A stretch of 23,943 nucleotides of DNA from Halobacteriales archaeon QS_9_67_15 (GCA_003023165.1 PXSD01000012.1:1-23943), one strand, 5' to 3'; shown: positions 14,752-21,890, numbered from the stretch's first letter. Program-made: numbers and translations. Notes: a model not told the origin generated them from the sequence alone.

Positions 14752-15744
14752 TTACCGTTCTTTGAGCTGTTCGATGCCGTCGAACGAGTCCTCGACGGCG
14801 TCCCACTGCTCGTCGGTGAGCCGACCGATGTTCGCACCGTCGGAGAACAGCGTGAGTCGGAGTTCGTCTGGCGAGACGGGGTTGTCGGGGTCGGTGCTAC
14901 TGGCTGTCCGGATGGTGGGGAGGATCGGCTTCTGGACGGCGTCGCGCATCGCCCGAGTCACGTCGCGGATCCACAGCGGGTGGACGCCCATGTCGACGTG
15001 TGCTGTCCGTGGCGAGAGCGTGTCGACGTGTGCAGACAGTTCCTCGATGTCGAGACCGAGTTTCTCGCGGCTGTCCCGGAGTGTCGACTCCATGTCCGCG
15101 AACACCTCGACCTGGAGGTTAATCATTCGGTCGTCGTCGAACGGCTCGACGAGGTCAGTCAGCAGCGACTCGCTCAGGTTCGCTCGATAGTCGAGCCAGG
15201 ACTCGTCGTCCGACGAGACCGTTTCGTCTCCGTCAACGCACTGCTCACAGAAACAGGAGAGGTAGTCGGAGTCGCCGTTGAGTACCGGCTGGAACTCGAG
15301 ATGCGAGAACCTGATACCGTCGATGTCGTACTCGCTGATCTCCGCTGCGAGCCGCGCGACGTGGTCCCGTACCGCCGGATTACTCGGGCACACCCAGTGC
15401 ATCCACTCGAAGGAGACGTTCGGGTACCGGAGTGGGGTCCCGTCGCGAGCGACCTGCACCAGCGACGGGTCCTGCTCGAGGAGGTACTTGTCCGTCAACG
15501 TCAAAAAAACGGGGACGACGTACATGTCCCGCCGCCCCGCCGCGTCGACGAACTCCGCGAGGAGGTCCCGCTCCGGCACCTGATTGGGCACGATATCCGA
15601 GTCGTAGAACACGCGACCGTCGCTCTCCTTGCAGATGACCATCACCGTGTTGACGTTGCGGTCGGCCAACTCCGCGAGGACTCCATCGACATCCATCGTC
15701 GCCCACGGATACAGCGTCACTGCTCGCTCGGTGTCCGAACTCAT
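14752..15744 (-). CDS. Glycoside hydrolase-like TIM-barrel protein (GHL6/GHL10-like)
   Basis: A 330-aa protein without a signal peptide, so predicted cytoplasmic. Segments recall hypothetical glycosyl hydrolase families with a TIM barrel. Near the start is VDGVLAELADRNVNTVMVICK (strand and helix 1). PERDLLAEFVDAAGRRDMYVVPVFLTLTDKYLLEQDP comes next, then SFEWMHWVCPSNPAVRDHVARLAAE. The key stretch is YDIDGIRFSHLEFQPVL, the usual site of an acidic catalytic residue, followed by CFCEQCVD, a cysteine cluster known in GHL6- and GH42-type barrels. No assay-backed relative is known to me. It starts 138 bp from the regulator gene, divergently, and shares that promoter region. Assignment to the superfamily is moderately secure; the substrate is open. 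Confidence 0.7.
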   Translation of the reverse strand: MSSDTERAVTLYPWATMDVDGVLAELADRNVNTVMVICKESDGRVFYDSDIVPNQVPERDLLAEFVDAAGRRDMYVVPVFLTLTDKYLLEQDPSLVQVARDGTPLRYPNVSFEWMHWVCPSNPAVRDHVARLAAEISEYDIDGIRFSHLEFQPVLNGDSDYLSCFCEQCVDGDETVSSDDESWLDYRANLSESLLTDLVEPFDDDRMINLQVEVFADMESTLRDSREKLGLDIEELSAHVDTLSPRTAHVDMGVHPLWIRDVTRAMRDAVQKPILPTIRTASSTDPDNPVSPDELRLTLFSDGANIGRLTDEQWDAVEDSFDGIEQLKER

Positions 15745-15821
15745 TCCCGTGATACCTCGGGTAAGGCGCCGTCGTCACAAAGAACCATACGGGCGTTCGG
15801 CTCGCGCAGTTCATGTTTGGC

Positions 15822-15832
15822 TGTATTCAAAC
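15822..15832. promoter_or_regulatory. Candidate operator, site 2 (TGTATTCAAAC)
   Basis: The 11-nt word matches site 1 exactly. Here it is also part of GTTTG-GCTGTATT-CAAAC (15816-15833), an inverted repeat with 8-nt spacing. It ends 12 nt upstream of the regulator's TATA box. Apart from this site and the TATA boxes, 15745-15882 holds nothing else. Confidence 0.4.
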
Positions 15833-15844
15833 CACTCCCGCATC

Positions 15845-15852
15845 TTTTTATT
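15845..15852 (+). promoter_or_regulatory. TATA box of the regulator/glycosidase operon
   Basis: TTTTTATT is centred about 34 nt before ATG 15883, giving a leader of about 7 nt. Confidence 0.5.
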
Positions 15853-15882
15853 GGCCGGCGACGGAGTGTGTGTATCTCCCAC

Positions 15883-16224
15883 ATGAGTAACAACGATTTC
15901 ACCAGACAAATGCCGACGGCGGCCGGCGATAGCGACGAACCGGTCACACTGATGCTGGAGGGCGAGGACGTGTTCGCCGCCGCCGACGCCATCGGGTCGT
16001 CGTCGCGGTGGGACCTGCTGACTGCTATCGCCGCGGAGCCACGGTCTATCGGTGAACTGGTCGACATCCTCGACCTCTCCAAGGGGACGGTCTCCGTCCA
16101 CGTCTCCAAGTTCGAGGAGGCGGGGATCCTCGAGGCGAACTACTCGGTGAGTGACGACGGGGGCGTCGAGAAGGAGATCACGCTCGCCGTCGAGGAACTG
16201 ACGATGGACCTGACGACGATATAG
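15883..16224 (+). CDS. Small winged-helix (ArsR/MarR-like) transcriptional regulator
   Basis: A 113-aa predicted DNA-binding protein. A winged helix covers about residues 38-95: SSSRWDLLTAIAAEPRSIGELVDIL, then the recognition helix LSKGTVSVHVSKFEEAGI and a wing with YSVSDDGGVEKEITLAVEEL. There is no separate ligand domain, so it may sense through the N-terminal segment, a dimer contact or a partner. The start ATG 15883 follows a good TATA box. The much longer open frame upstream on this strand only shadows the minus-strand gene. It ends 2 bp before the 805-aa glycosidase-like gene, so the two are cotranscribed. It is the natural candidate to bind the TGTATTCAAAC sites and control the locus. 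Confidence 0.82.
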   Translation: MSNNDFTRQMPTAAGDSDEPVTLMLEGEDVFAAADAIGSSSRWDLLTAIAAEPRSIGELVDILDLSKGTVSVHVSKFEEAGILEANYSVSDDGGVEKEITLAVEELTMDLTTI

Positions 16225-16226
16225 CG

Positions 16227-18644
16227 ATGGCGGCGTCGCCTCACGTCTCGGTCCTCGACCGCGGCACCGACGGCATCGTCGCGCGGACCGGCCGCTTCGA
16301 AGTCCGCTTCGGCGGCGACCGGCGTGCGGTCGTCGTCTCCCGACGAGACGCCGAGGCGGGGTCGCTCCGCATCGCGCCCGGTGGCCCCGACGCCGGACTA
16401 TTGAGTCCCGAAACCGGGGTGTCGGCTCGCGACGACGACGGCGACATCGTTCTGACCGCGGAGGGCACGGCCGACGGGTCGCCGTTCACGTTTACGCTCG
16501 TCCTTCCGGGCGAGGAGCCCGGCTGTCTTTCCTACGAGCTCACGGCCGAAGACACGGTGGGCTCGGAAGCCGTCGACGACTGGGAACCAGAAATCGCGGT
16601 TCACGACGGAACTGGACCGGCCGAGGACGCGCTCCGCTCGTATCTCGACGGCACCCCCGGCAGTCAGCCCGCCGCGGGGACGAGCGACCTCACCCAGTTC
16701 GTCTACGCGGCCGACGAGACGGCGCTATCGGCGACGCTCCTGTACGCGGCCGACTGGCTGGCGCTCGACGAGTACTTCTGCCGGACGAACACGACGATGC
16801 GGGACACCGTCTCCGCTCCGCCCGGTCGCGTCGGGTACCAACCTCCGACGCCGGACGAATCGAACTTTACCGTCCGGGACGACAACTCACTCACCGTGCT
16901 CGCCGCGACGCTCGTCCTCACGACCGGGACGCCCGCACTCGACGAGCCGCTGGTGCACTGCGAACGGTTCGTCGAAGACCTCGCGACCGTCTACGGGCGA
17001 CTCGACGCCCCCGAGCCCGAACACGTCGACTGGCGGACGGTCAGCGAGAAGACCGTCGATGCGATCACAGACCCGGCGAACTGCTACGAGTACGACGGTG
17101 AGTTCCATCCCGGCGGCGTCGAGCTCGTCACGGTCACGAGCATCGTGACGCCCTTCCGGGCGTACGCGGAGCGCTTCGACGACGACGCGGCTCGCGAGCT
17201 CACCGACGGGGTGGCCGACCTCGTCGAGACGTACTACGACCCCGACTACGAGACGGCCGCAGGGAGTCGGGGAATGGTCGGGAACTCGCCCGCGCCACTC
17301 ACGCTGACTCACGTCGACGCCTGGTATCTGTTCTGGCCGGTGATACAGGCCGCCGAGTACGCGCTCGCTTTCGACGACGACCGGGTCGCAAAGATGGTCG
17401 TCGACGCGGCCGACGTGCTGGTCGACGTGGGACGGGCGCTCGACTACGAGTTCCCGATGTGGATCGATGTCGACGAACTCCGCGGTCACGAACCGGGCGG
17501 CGGGAAGCGGGACGGCTACCAGTACGACTGCACCGGTGCGTACGCCTACCTCATGCTTCAGTACCACGAGCTAACGGGCGAGGAGCGGTTCCTGACCGAG
17601 GCGGCCGCCGCGGGCGACAAACTCTGTGAGTACGGCTTCGAGCTTCCCTACGAGTTTACGACGACGCCCCTGACGCCGGTCGCGATGGCGAGACTCGCCG
17701 ACCGCACCGGTGACGACCGGTACCTCGACGCCTCCTCCGTCGGGCTGGCGAACGTCCTCCGGCACGCGTACTTTTTCGACCCCGAGTACGGGTCGTTCGC
17801 CGGTCGGAACGTGTTCCTGCTGAACGAAGCGATGCCGCCCGACGGCTACGAGGGCAACTTCTTCGCCAACGCCCTCGAGGAGTGGTCGCTCCTCCGGTAT
17901 CTCGACGCCTACCTCCGCGAGGCGGGCGAGGACCTCTCGTCGTCCCCCCAGTCCGGACGGCGAGTCAACCGGGAGTGGGCCCTCCCGCTCGAACCGTTCG
18001 GTGCGCTCGAGCCGATGTTCGACCGACTGGGCGCGGTCGGGCAAGACCTCTACGGGGCCGGAGCCTACGCCGAGGCGGCACTCCAGCAGTCCCATCCGCT
18101 CGACGGTGACGCGACGCTCACGGTCGAGGGGCCTGTCGCTGTCGACGCCGTCTCCGACCACGAGTGGTCGGTTAGCCCGCTCGGCGAAACGGGCACGTAC
18201 GACGCGCGACTGACCGGAGACACCGCCGCGCTCGTGAACATCATCGTCCGTCCGGTCGACGGGACGGCCGGCGGCGTCGAAGTCGAACACGATCCCCAGA
18301 CGAACTCGTACCGATTCGACCTCGACGTCGGGACCGAATACACGGTTTCGAGAGACGTGCCCCGGCGCTCGGTCGTCGTCGACGGCTTCGAACTCGCTCC
18401 CGAGACGGTCTCGGTGGGCGAGTCGACGACCGTCTCGATGACCGTCGAGAACACCGGTCCGCAGGCGGGCCGCTACGAAGTCCGTCTCTCGGTTGGAGCC
18501 GAGACGCGACACAGGGTCGTCGCGCTCGACGCCCACGGCGAACGCGACGTGCGCTTCGAGGTGGCTCGGGTGGAACCCGGGACGTACAACGTCCAGATCT
18601 CTCACCAGAACCGCGCGCTCGAAGTCGTCCCCCGGGACGACTGA
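16227..18644 (+). CDS. Large (alpha/alpha)-toroid glycosidase-like protein with C-terminal Ig-like domain
   Basis: An 805-aa protein I cannot place in a named family. Three parts are visible. Residues about 1-240 are beta-rich (FEVRFGGDRRAVVVSRR..., FTFTLVLPGEEPGCLSYELTAED), like the N-terminal sandwich of many toroid glycosidases. Residues about 245-570 are helical with repeated aromatic/Asp patterns (WYLFWPVIQAAEYALAF, YQYDCTGAYAYLMLQYHELTGEERFL, YLDASSVGLANVLRHAYFF), as in six-hairpin (alpha/alpha)6 barrels. Residues about 705-805 are an Ig-like CARDB/NEW3-type module (ETVSVGESTTVSMTVENTG). No signal peptide or membrane segment is present, so it should be cytoplasmic and act on imported sugars. 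It is in an operon with the regulator, 2 bp apart. A hydrolase, lyase or phosphorylase role is inferred. Its TGA lies in a palindromic repeat. Confidence 0.75.
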   Translation: MAASPHVSVLDRGTDGIVARTGRFEVRFGGDRRAVVVSRRDAEAGSLRIAPGGPDAGLLSPETGVSARDDDGDIVLTAEGTADGSPFTFTLVLPGEEPGCLSYELTAEDTVGSEAVDDWEPEIAVHDGTGPAEDALRSYLDGTPGSQPAAGTSDLTQFVYAADETALSATLLYAADWLALDEYFCRTNTTMRDTVSAPPGRVGYQPPTPDESNFTVRDDNSLTVLAATLVLTTGTPALDEPLVHCERFVEDLATVYGRLDAPEPEHVDWRTVSEKTVDAITDPANCYEYDGEFHPGGVELVTVTSIVTPFRAYAERFDDDAARELTDGVADLVETYYDPDYETAAGSRGMVGNSPAPLTLTHVDAWYLFWPVIQAAEYALAFDDDRVAKMVVDAADVLVDVGRALDYEFPMWIDVDELRGHEPGGGKRDGYQYDCTGAYAYLMLQYHELTGEERFLTEAAAAGDKLCEYGFELPYEFTTTPLTPVAMARLADRTGDDRYLDASSVGLANVLRHAYFFDPEYGSFAGRNVFLLNEAMPPDGYEGNFFANALEEWSLLRYLDAYLREAGEDLSSSPQSGRRVNREWALPLEPFGALEPMFDRLGAVGQDLYGAGAYAEAALQQSHPLDGDATLTVEGPVAVDAVSDHEWSVSPLGETGTYDARLTGDTAALVNIIVRPVDGTAGGVEVEHDPQTNSYRFDLDVGTEYTVSRDVPRRSVVVDGFELAPETVSVGESTTVSMTVENTGPQAGRYEVRLSVGAETRHRVVALDAHGERDVRFEVARVEPGTYNVQISHQNRALEVVPRDD

Positions 18645-18727
18645 TACGGATTACTGTCGCGATGTACCGGTACGCCCCGACCCCGAGTCGGTACTATCCG
18701 AAAGTAATCTACAATAATCCGTATGAG
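18641..18727 (+). repeat. CTGATAC...GTATGAG palindromic element, copy 2 (full length)
   Basis: An 87-bp element. The left arm CTGATACGGATTACTGT pairs with the right arm ACAATAATCCGTATGAG (15 of 17 positions). The core contains the perfect palindrome GTACCGGTAC. It is homologous to copy 1 over its first 41 nt and has the same ends and length as copy 3. The TGA of the upstream gene (18642-18644) is inside the left arm. Bases 18728-18835 beyond it show nothing. Confidence 0.8.
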
Positions 18728-18835
18728 CGGTGGTCGCCTCGGTCGACTCCGGCTCTTCCAGACCATCCCGTTCGAGCCGTCTGTGACCGGCGTCGGTCCG
18801 AGCGAGTTCGGCTCCCGGTCGACGGCGCGCCCCGT

Positions 18836-19579
18836 TCAGAAGAACGTCAGTTTGTCCCGCCGATAGAGGTCGAGTTCCGAGACCATCGAGGGGTCCTGTT
18901 TCGCGGCGAAACGGACGGCGTCGGCGATCTCGGCCGGTTCGGACACCGCTCCCTCGTCGAACCGGTCCTCGAAGGACTCGCCGGTCTCGCTGGCGAACTC
19001 GCTGCGGACTTCGGCGGGGTTGATCGTCGTGACGGCCACGTCGTCCTCGCCCGCGTCCGCGGAGACGCTCTTGGCGAAGCCGCGGACCCACCACTTCGTC
19101 GCCGCGTAGACGGGGTTGAACGGCCGGGGGTACTGCCCGGCGAAGCTCCCGATGAACACGAGCGTGCCCGACGACTCGCGGAGGTGCGGGAGCGCGGCGC
19201 GCGTCGCGAAGAAGTAGCCGTCGACGTTGACCTCCATCATCGTCCGGTACGCCTCGGTCGTGAGGTCGTCGACGCTGTCACCGGCGACGACGCCGACGTT
19301 GTTCACCAGGAGGTCGAGGCCGCCGAAAGCGTCGACCGTCTCCTCGACGAGCGCGTCGACGGCGTCCTCGTCCCGGACGTTCGTCGGGGCGACGAGCGTG
19401 TCGACTCCGTGCGCGTCGTCGAGGTCCGCGGCGATCGATTCCAGTCGCTCCTCGCGGCGAGCGGCGAGCGCGACGTTCGCGCCGTCTTCGGCCAGCGCGT
19501 GGGCGGTGGCCTCTCCGATGCCGGAACTGGCACCGGTGACGATCGCTGACTGTCCGTCCAGAGACTGCTCGGCTGCCAT
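18836..19579 (-). CDS. SDR family NAD(P)-dependent oxidoreductase
   Basis: A 247-aa classical short-chain dehydrogenase, cytoplasmic. The cofactor motif TGASSGIG is at about residues 15-22. An Arg-Arg after the second strand (ALAARREERL) suggests NADP preference. NNVGV (usually NNAG) appears near residue 90. Catalytic residues are the Ser in FIGSFAGQY and the YAATK motif (Tyr and Lys) in FNPVYAATKWWVRGFAKSV. PAEV follows, as PGxV does in relatives. Length and motif order are normal, so it should be active on an alcohol or ketone that cannot be named. The ATG at 19577-19579 lies 27 nt from a TATA-like element, so it is leaderless. The longer frame upstream is rejected. It is convergent with the glycosidase gene and separated from it by the palindromic element. 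Confidence 0.92.
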   Translation of the reverse strand: MAAEQSLDGQSAIVTGASSGIGEATAHALAEDGANVALAARREERLESIAADLDDAHGVDTLVAPTNVRDEDAVDALVEETVDAFGGLDLLVNNVGVVAGDSVDDLTTEAYRTMMEVNVDGYFFATRAALPHLRESSGTLVFIGSFAGQYPRPFNPVYAATKWWVRGFAKSVSADAGEDDVAVTTINPAEVRSEFASETGESFEDRFDEGAVSEPAEIADAVRFAAKQDPSMVSELDLYRRDKLTFF

Positions 19580-19601
19580 GTGCCGGGGTAGAACGGCCGT
19601 T

Positions 19602-19611
19602 GGTATAAGTG
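19602..19611 (-). promoter_or_regulatory. TATA box of the SDR gene
   Basis: On the minus strand CACTTATACC is centred 27 nt before the ATG, the standard leaderless arrangement. Confidence 0.55.
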
Positions 19612-19618
19612 TCGACAG

Positions 19619-19888
19619 TGGCCCGAGCCGGACGAGTCGGCCGAGTACGACGATGTGCTGGCGCTGCTTCACCACGTCTACCTCCCGAGGCTCGACGAGG
19701 CGGACCTGGTTTCCTACGACGCGACGACCCGGGAAGTCGAGGACCGCGCCTGGCGGACCGGCGGCGGGACGCTCTACGCGGGATTCCAGTCGCTTTCGGC
19801 CTTCGAGACGCAGGTACCAGTCTACGAGCGGCTGGTCGCCGACATCGTGGCGCGCCTCGACGGTGTCGCCGGCTATAGTAGAATTTGA
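19619..19888 (+). pseudogene. Truncated DUF7344-like HTH regulator remnant
   Basis: The frame WPEPDESAEYDDVLALL then HHVYLPRLDEADLVSYD strongly recalls the second half of the winged helix in haloarchaeal DUF7344 proteins, where H-H-x-L-P-L-x-x-x-x-L-V-x-Y-D is typical. An alpha-helical tail follows (VYERLVADIVARLDGVAG). The N-terminal half of the HTH is missing, because the SDR promoter occupies the space where it should be. The last few codons and the stop run into the MITE-like repeat at 19875. After that repeat a short frame (DLLERDWVSREHNG, stop at 20003) may be another displaced piece. A GTG at 19655 could start a 77-aa product, but I favour a remnant. Confidence 0.5.
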
Positions 19889-19956
19889 AAGCGTTTGCAC
19901 GGTCGACCGCACGACTGCGTGCGGTCATCCGAGCAATGTCTTTCAAATTCTACTAT
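19875..19956. repeat. 82-bp MITE-like palindromic element
   Basis: Perfect 17-bp terminal inverted repeats, ATAGTAGAATTTGAAAG (19875-19891) and CTTTCAAATTCTACTAT (19940-19956), surround a second hairpin GACCGCACG-ACTG-CGTGCGGTC (19905-19926). The design suggests a nonautonomous transposable or dispersed palindromic element; no transposase is nearby. It differs in sequence from the CTGATAC...GTATGAG family. No clear target duplication was found. Confidence 0.7.
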
Positions 19957-19997
19957 CGGACCTGCTTGAGCGGGACTGGGTGTCTCGGGAGCACAAC

Positions 19998-20005
19998 GGC
20001 TAAAC
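19998..20005 (+). promoter_or_regulatory. TATA-like box of the MfnA-type gene
   Basis: GGCTAAAC is centred 27 nt before ATG 20029, which fixes that ATG as a leaderless start. It lies about 40 nt downstream of the MITE-like element. Confidence 0.55.
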
Positions 20006-20028
20006 GACTCGCTGCCGTGACGTGCGGT

Positions 20029-21078
20029 ATGCAGCTGGCCGAGCCGCAGGAGTTCGAGCGAGTTCTGTCGTCGATGTGTACCGAACCGCATCCGGCGGCT
20101 CGGGAGGCGGCCGAGCGATTTCTCGCGACCAACCCCGGCGACCCCGACACCTACGAAAGCGTCGCGGCACTGGAAGACCGGGCGATGGACCTGTTGGGTG
20201 AAGTCACCGGCCACCCTGAGGCCGACGGATACGTCGCGAGCGGCGGGACGGAAGCCAACGTCCAGGCCGTCCGGATCGCTCGCAACCGCGCCGACACGGA
20301 CGACCCCAACCTCGTCGCCCCCGTCAGCGCTCACTTCTCGTTCACGAAAGCGGCCGAGGTCCTCGGGGTCGAACTCCGGACCGCACCGACGACCGACCAC
20401 CGCGCCGACCCCGGGGCGATGGCGGAACTCGTCGACGAGGACACGGTCTGTCTGGTCGCTGTCGCCGGGTCGACCGAGTACGGCTACGTCGACCCCGTGC
20501 CCGACCTCGCGGCCCTCGCGAACGAGGTCGACGCGCTCTGTCACGTCGACGCCGCGTGGGGCGGGTTCGTCCTCCCCTTCACCGACCACGAGTGGCACTT
20601 CGGCCACGCGGACGTCGACACGATGACGATCGACCCGCACAAGATAGGGCAGGCGGCCATCCCCGCCGGCGGGCTGATGGTCCGGTCGCAGGACCTGCTC
20701 GACGAACTCGCGATCCGAACGCCGTACCTCGAGTCGACCTCGCAGGTGACGCTGACGGGGACGCGAAGCGGTGCGGGCGTCGCCAGTGCCGTGGCCGCGA
20801 TGGAGGCGCTCTGGCCGGAGGGCTACCGCGAGCAGTACCGCACGTCGATGGACAACGCCGAGTGGCTGGCCGACCAGTTGGCCGCGCGCGGACACGATGT
20901 CGTCGAACCGGACCTCCCGCTGGTCGCGGCCGACCTCTCGGTCCCGATGACCGAACAGCTCCGGTCGCGGGGGTGGCGGGTCTCGAAGACGGGCGCCGAC
21001 GAGATGCGCGTCGTCTGCATGCCCCACGTCACCCGGTCGATGCTCCGCTCGTTCGTCGCCGACCTCGACTGGTACTGA
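20029..21078 (+). CDS. mfnA: PLP-dependent L-tyrosine/L-aspartate decarboxylase (MfnA family)
   Basis: A 349-aa group II PLP decarboxylase, normal length for archaeal MfnA. The N-terminal part has SMCTEPHPAAREAAERFLATNPGDP. YVASGGTEANVQAVRIARN is the phosphate-binding region, SAHFSFTKAAEVLGV carries the ring-stacking His, and HVDAAWGGFVLPF has the Asp that contacts the pyridine nitrogen. The Schiff-base lysine is in DTMTIDPHKIGQAAIPAGG. The C-terminal domain is complete. In methanogens the enzyme makes tyramine for methanofuran. In organisms without methanofuran, such as haloarchaea, it is thought to make beta-alanine from aspartate for CoA. That role is the better guess here. Its TGA is inside the third palindromic element. 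Frames starting upstream of 20029 run through the MITE and are rejected. Confidence 0.92.
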   Translation: MQLAEPQEFERVLSSMCTEPHPAAREAAERFLATNPGDPDTYESVAALEDRAMDLLGEVTGHPEADGYVASGGTEANVQAVRIARNRADTDDPNLVAPVSAHFSFTKAAEVLGVELRTAPTTDHRADPGAMAELVDEDTVCLVAVAGSTEYGYVDPVPDLAALANEVDALCHVDAAWGGFVLPFTDHEWHFGHADVDTMTIDPHKIGQAAIPAGGLMVRSQDLLDELAIRTPYLESTSQVTLTGTRSGAGVASAVAAMEALWPEGYREQYRTSMDNAEWLADQLAARGHDVVEPDLPLVAADLSVPMTEQLRSRGWRVSKTGADEMRVVCMPHVTRSMLRSFVADLDWY

Positions 21079-21160
21079 TACTGCCGGCTGTAACTTCGTG
21101 AAGATATTCGCCGCCCCGAGGCGGCGAAATTATTGACAGACGTACAGCCGGCAGTATGAG
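21075..21160 (+). repeat. CTGATAC...GTATGAG palindromic element, copy 3 (divergent core)
   Basis: An 86-bp element. The left arm CTGATACTGCCGGCTGTA (21075-21092) pairs with the right arm TACAGCCGGCAGTATGAG (21143-21160), 17 of 18 positions. The only mismatch is the same third-base position as in copies 1 and 2. Inside is a separate hairpin TTCGCCGCC-CCGA-GGCGGCGAA (21107-21128). The arms differ in sequence from copies 1 and 2, but the ends, length and placement over the preceding TGA are the same. From 21161 to 21262 only promoter-like sequence is seen (TAAATATG at 21221-21228). Confidence 0.8.
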
Positions 21161-21262
21161 CGATGGATAGGTTGCGGTGCTGAGTGGTATATATGGCGAA
21201 ATACTGAGGTGTAGGTAGGGTAAATATGAAAGCTTACGACAGCCGGGGTGTAACCGCCGGTA

Positions 21263-21835
21263 GTGCTCCCCGTCGAGGTCTCCGCGCTCTTACTCGCCGG
21301 TAGCTGTAGCGAGCCTGGCGGCTCGACCATCGTCCGAGCGGTCTGCACCGCGACGGGGCCCGCCGGCCTCCTCATCGTCGCCGTCTATTCGTTTCTGATC
21401 ACGTTCATCCTCCCGCTCCCCTCCGAGGTCGTCCTCCCGCTGGCGGGGCGGTTGCGGCTCGGCCTCCCGCTGTGGGCGAACTTAGCGCTCGTCGTCCTCG
21501 TCGCGAGCGTCGGCAAGGCCGCCGGGAGCGTCTTCGCCTTCCACATCGGCCAGGAAGCGAAAAAGGCCGGGCCGGTCGTCAGGGCGCTCCGGCGGTCGCG
21601 GTTCGACGTGATCGAGTGGTCCCAGTCGCAGGTCGTCCAGCTCTCGAAGAAGTACGGCTACGCCGGACTCGCCCTGGCGCTGTCGGTCCCGGCGTTCCCG
21701 GACACGCTCTCTATCTACGCGTTCTCGGTGCTGGATGACGACTACGCGAAGTTCGCGGCCGCCACGTTCGTCGGGAGCGTCGGTCGCTTCCTCGTCTGGA
21801 TCCTGGTCGTCCGCGGTGCGGTCGCGTCGGTCTGA
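21263..21835 (+). CDS. DedA/VTT-domain membrane protein
   Basis: A 190-aa integral membrane protein. Hydrophobic segments lie at about residues 32-55 (GLLIVAVYSFLITFILPLPSEVVL), 70-95 (LWANLALVVLVASVGKAAGSVFAF), 132-150 and 165-188. The FILPLPSEVVLPLAG and SVGKAAGSVFAFHIGQ stretches match the two re-entrant motifs of the VTT (SNARE-associated/DedA-like) fold, whose members move or balance membrane lipids. The conserved glycine-rich GYAGLALALSVPAFPD segment is also present. The start is a GTG at 21263, near a candidate TATA-like element; no ATG fits. It is monocistronic or first before the winged-helix gene, which has its own promoter. Confidence 0.78.
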   Translation: MLPVEVSALLLAGSCSEPGGSTIVRAVCTATGPAGLLIVAVYSFLITFILPLPSEVVLPLAGRLRLGLPLWANLALVVLVASVGKAAGSVFAFHIGQEAKKAGPVVRALRRSRFDVIEWSQSQVVQLSKKYGYAGLALALSVPAFPDTLSIYAFSVLDDDYAKFAAATFVGSVGRFLVWILVVRGAVASV

Positions 21836-21890
21836 GTGGGCGAACCGGCCGACGACCCGGCCCCCGACGCCGTTTCCGCCGCCGATGCGC

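Noticed and set aside
14650..15880. A long plus-strand extension upstream of the small winged-HTH gene
   Set aside because: It shadows the minus-strand GHL-like gene. A TATA box and ATG at 15883 give a normal 113-aa regulator.
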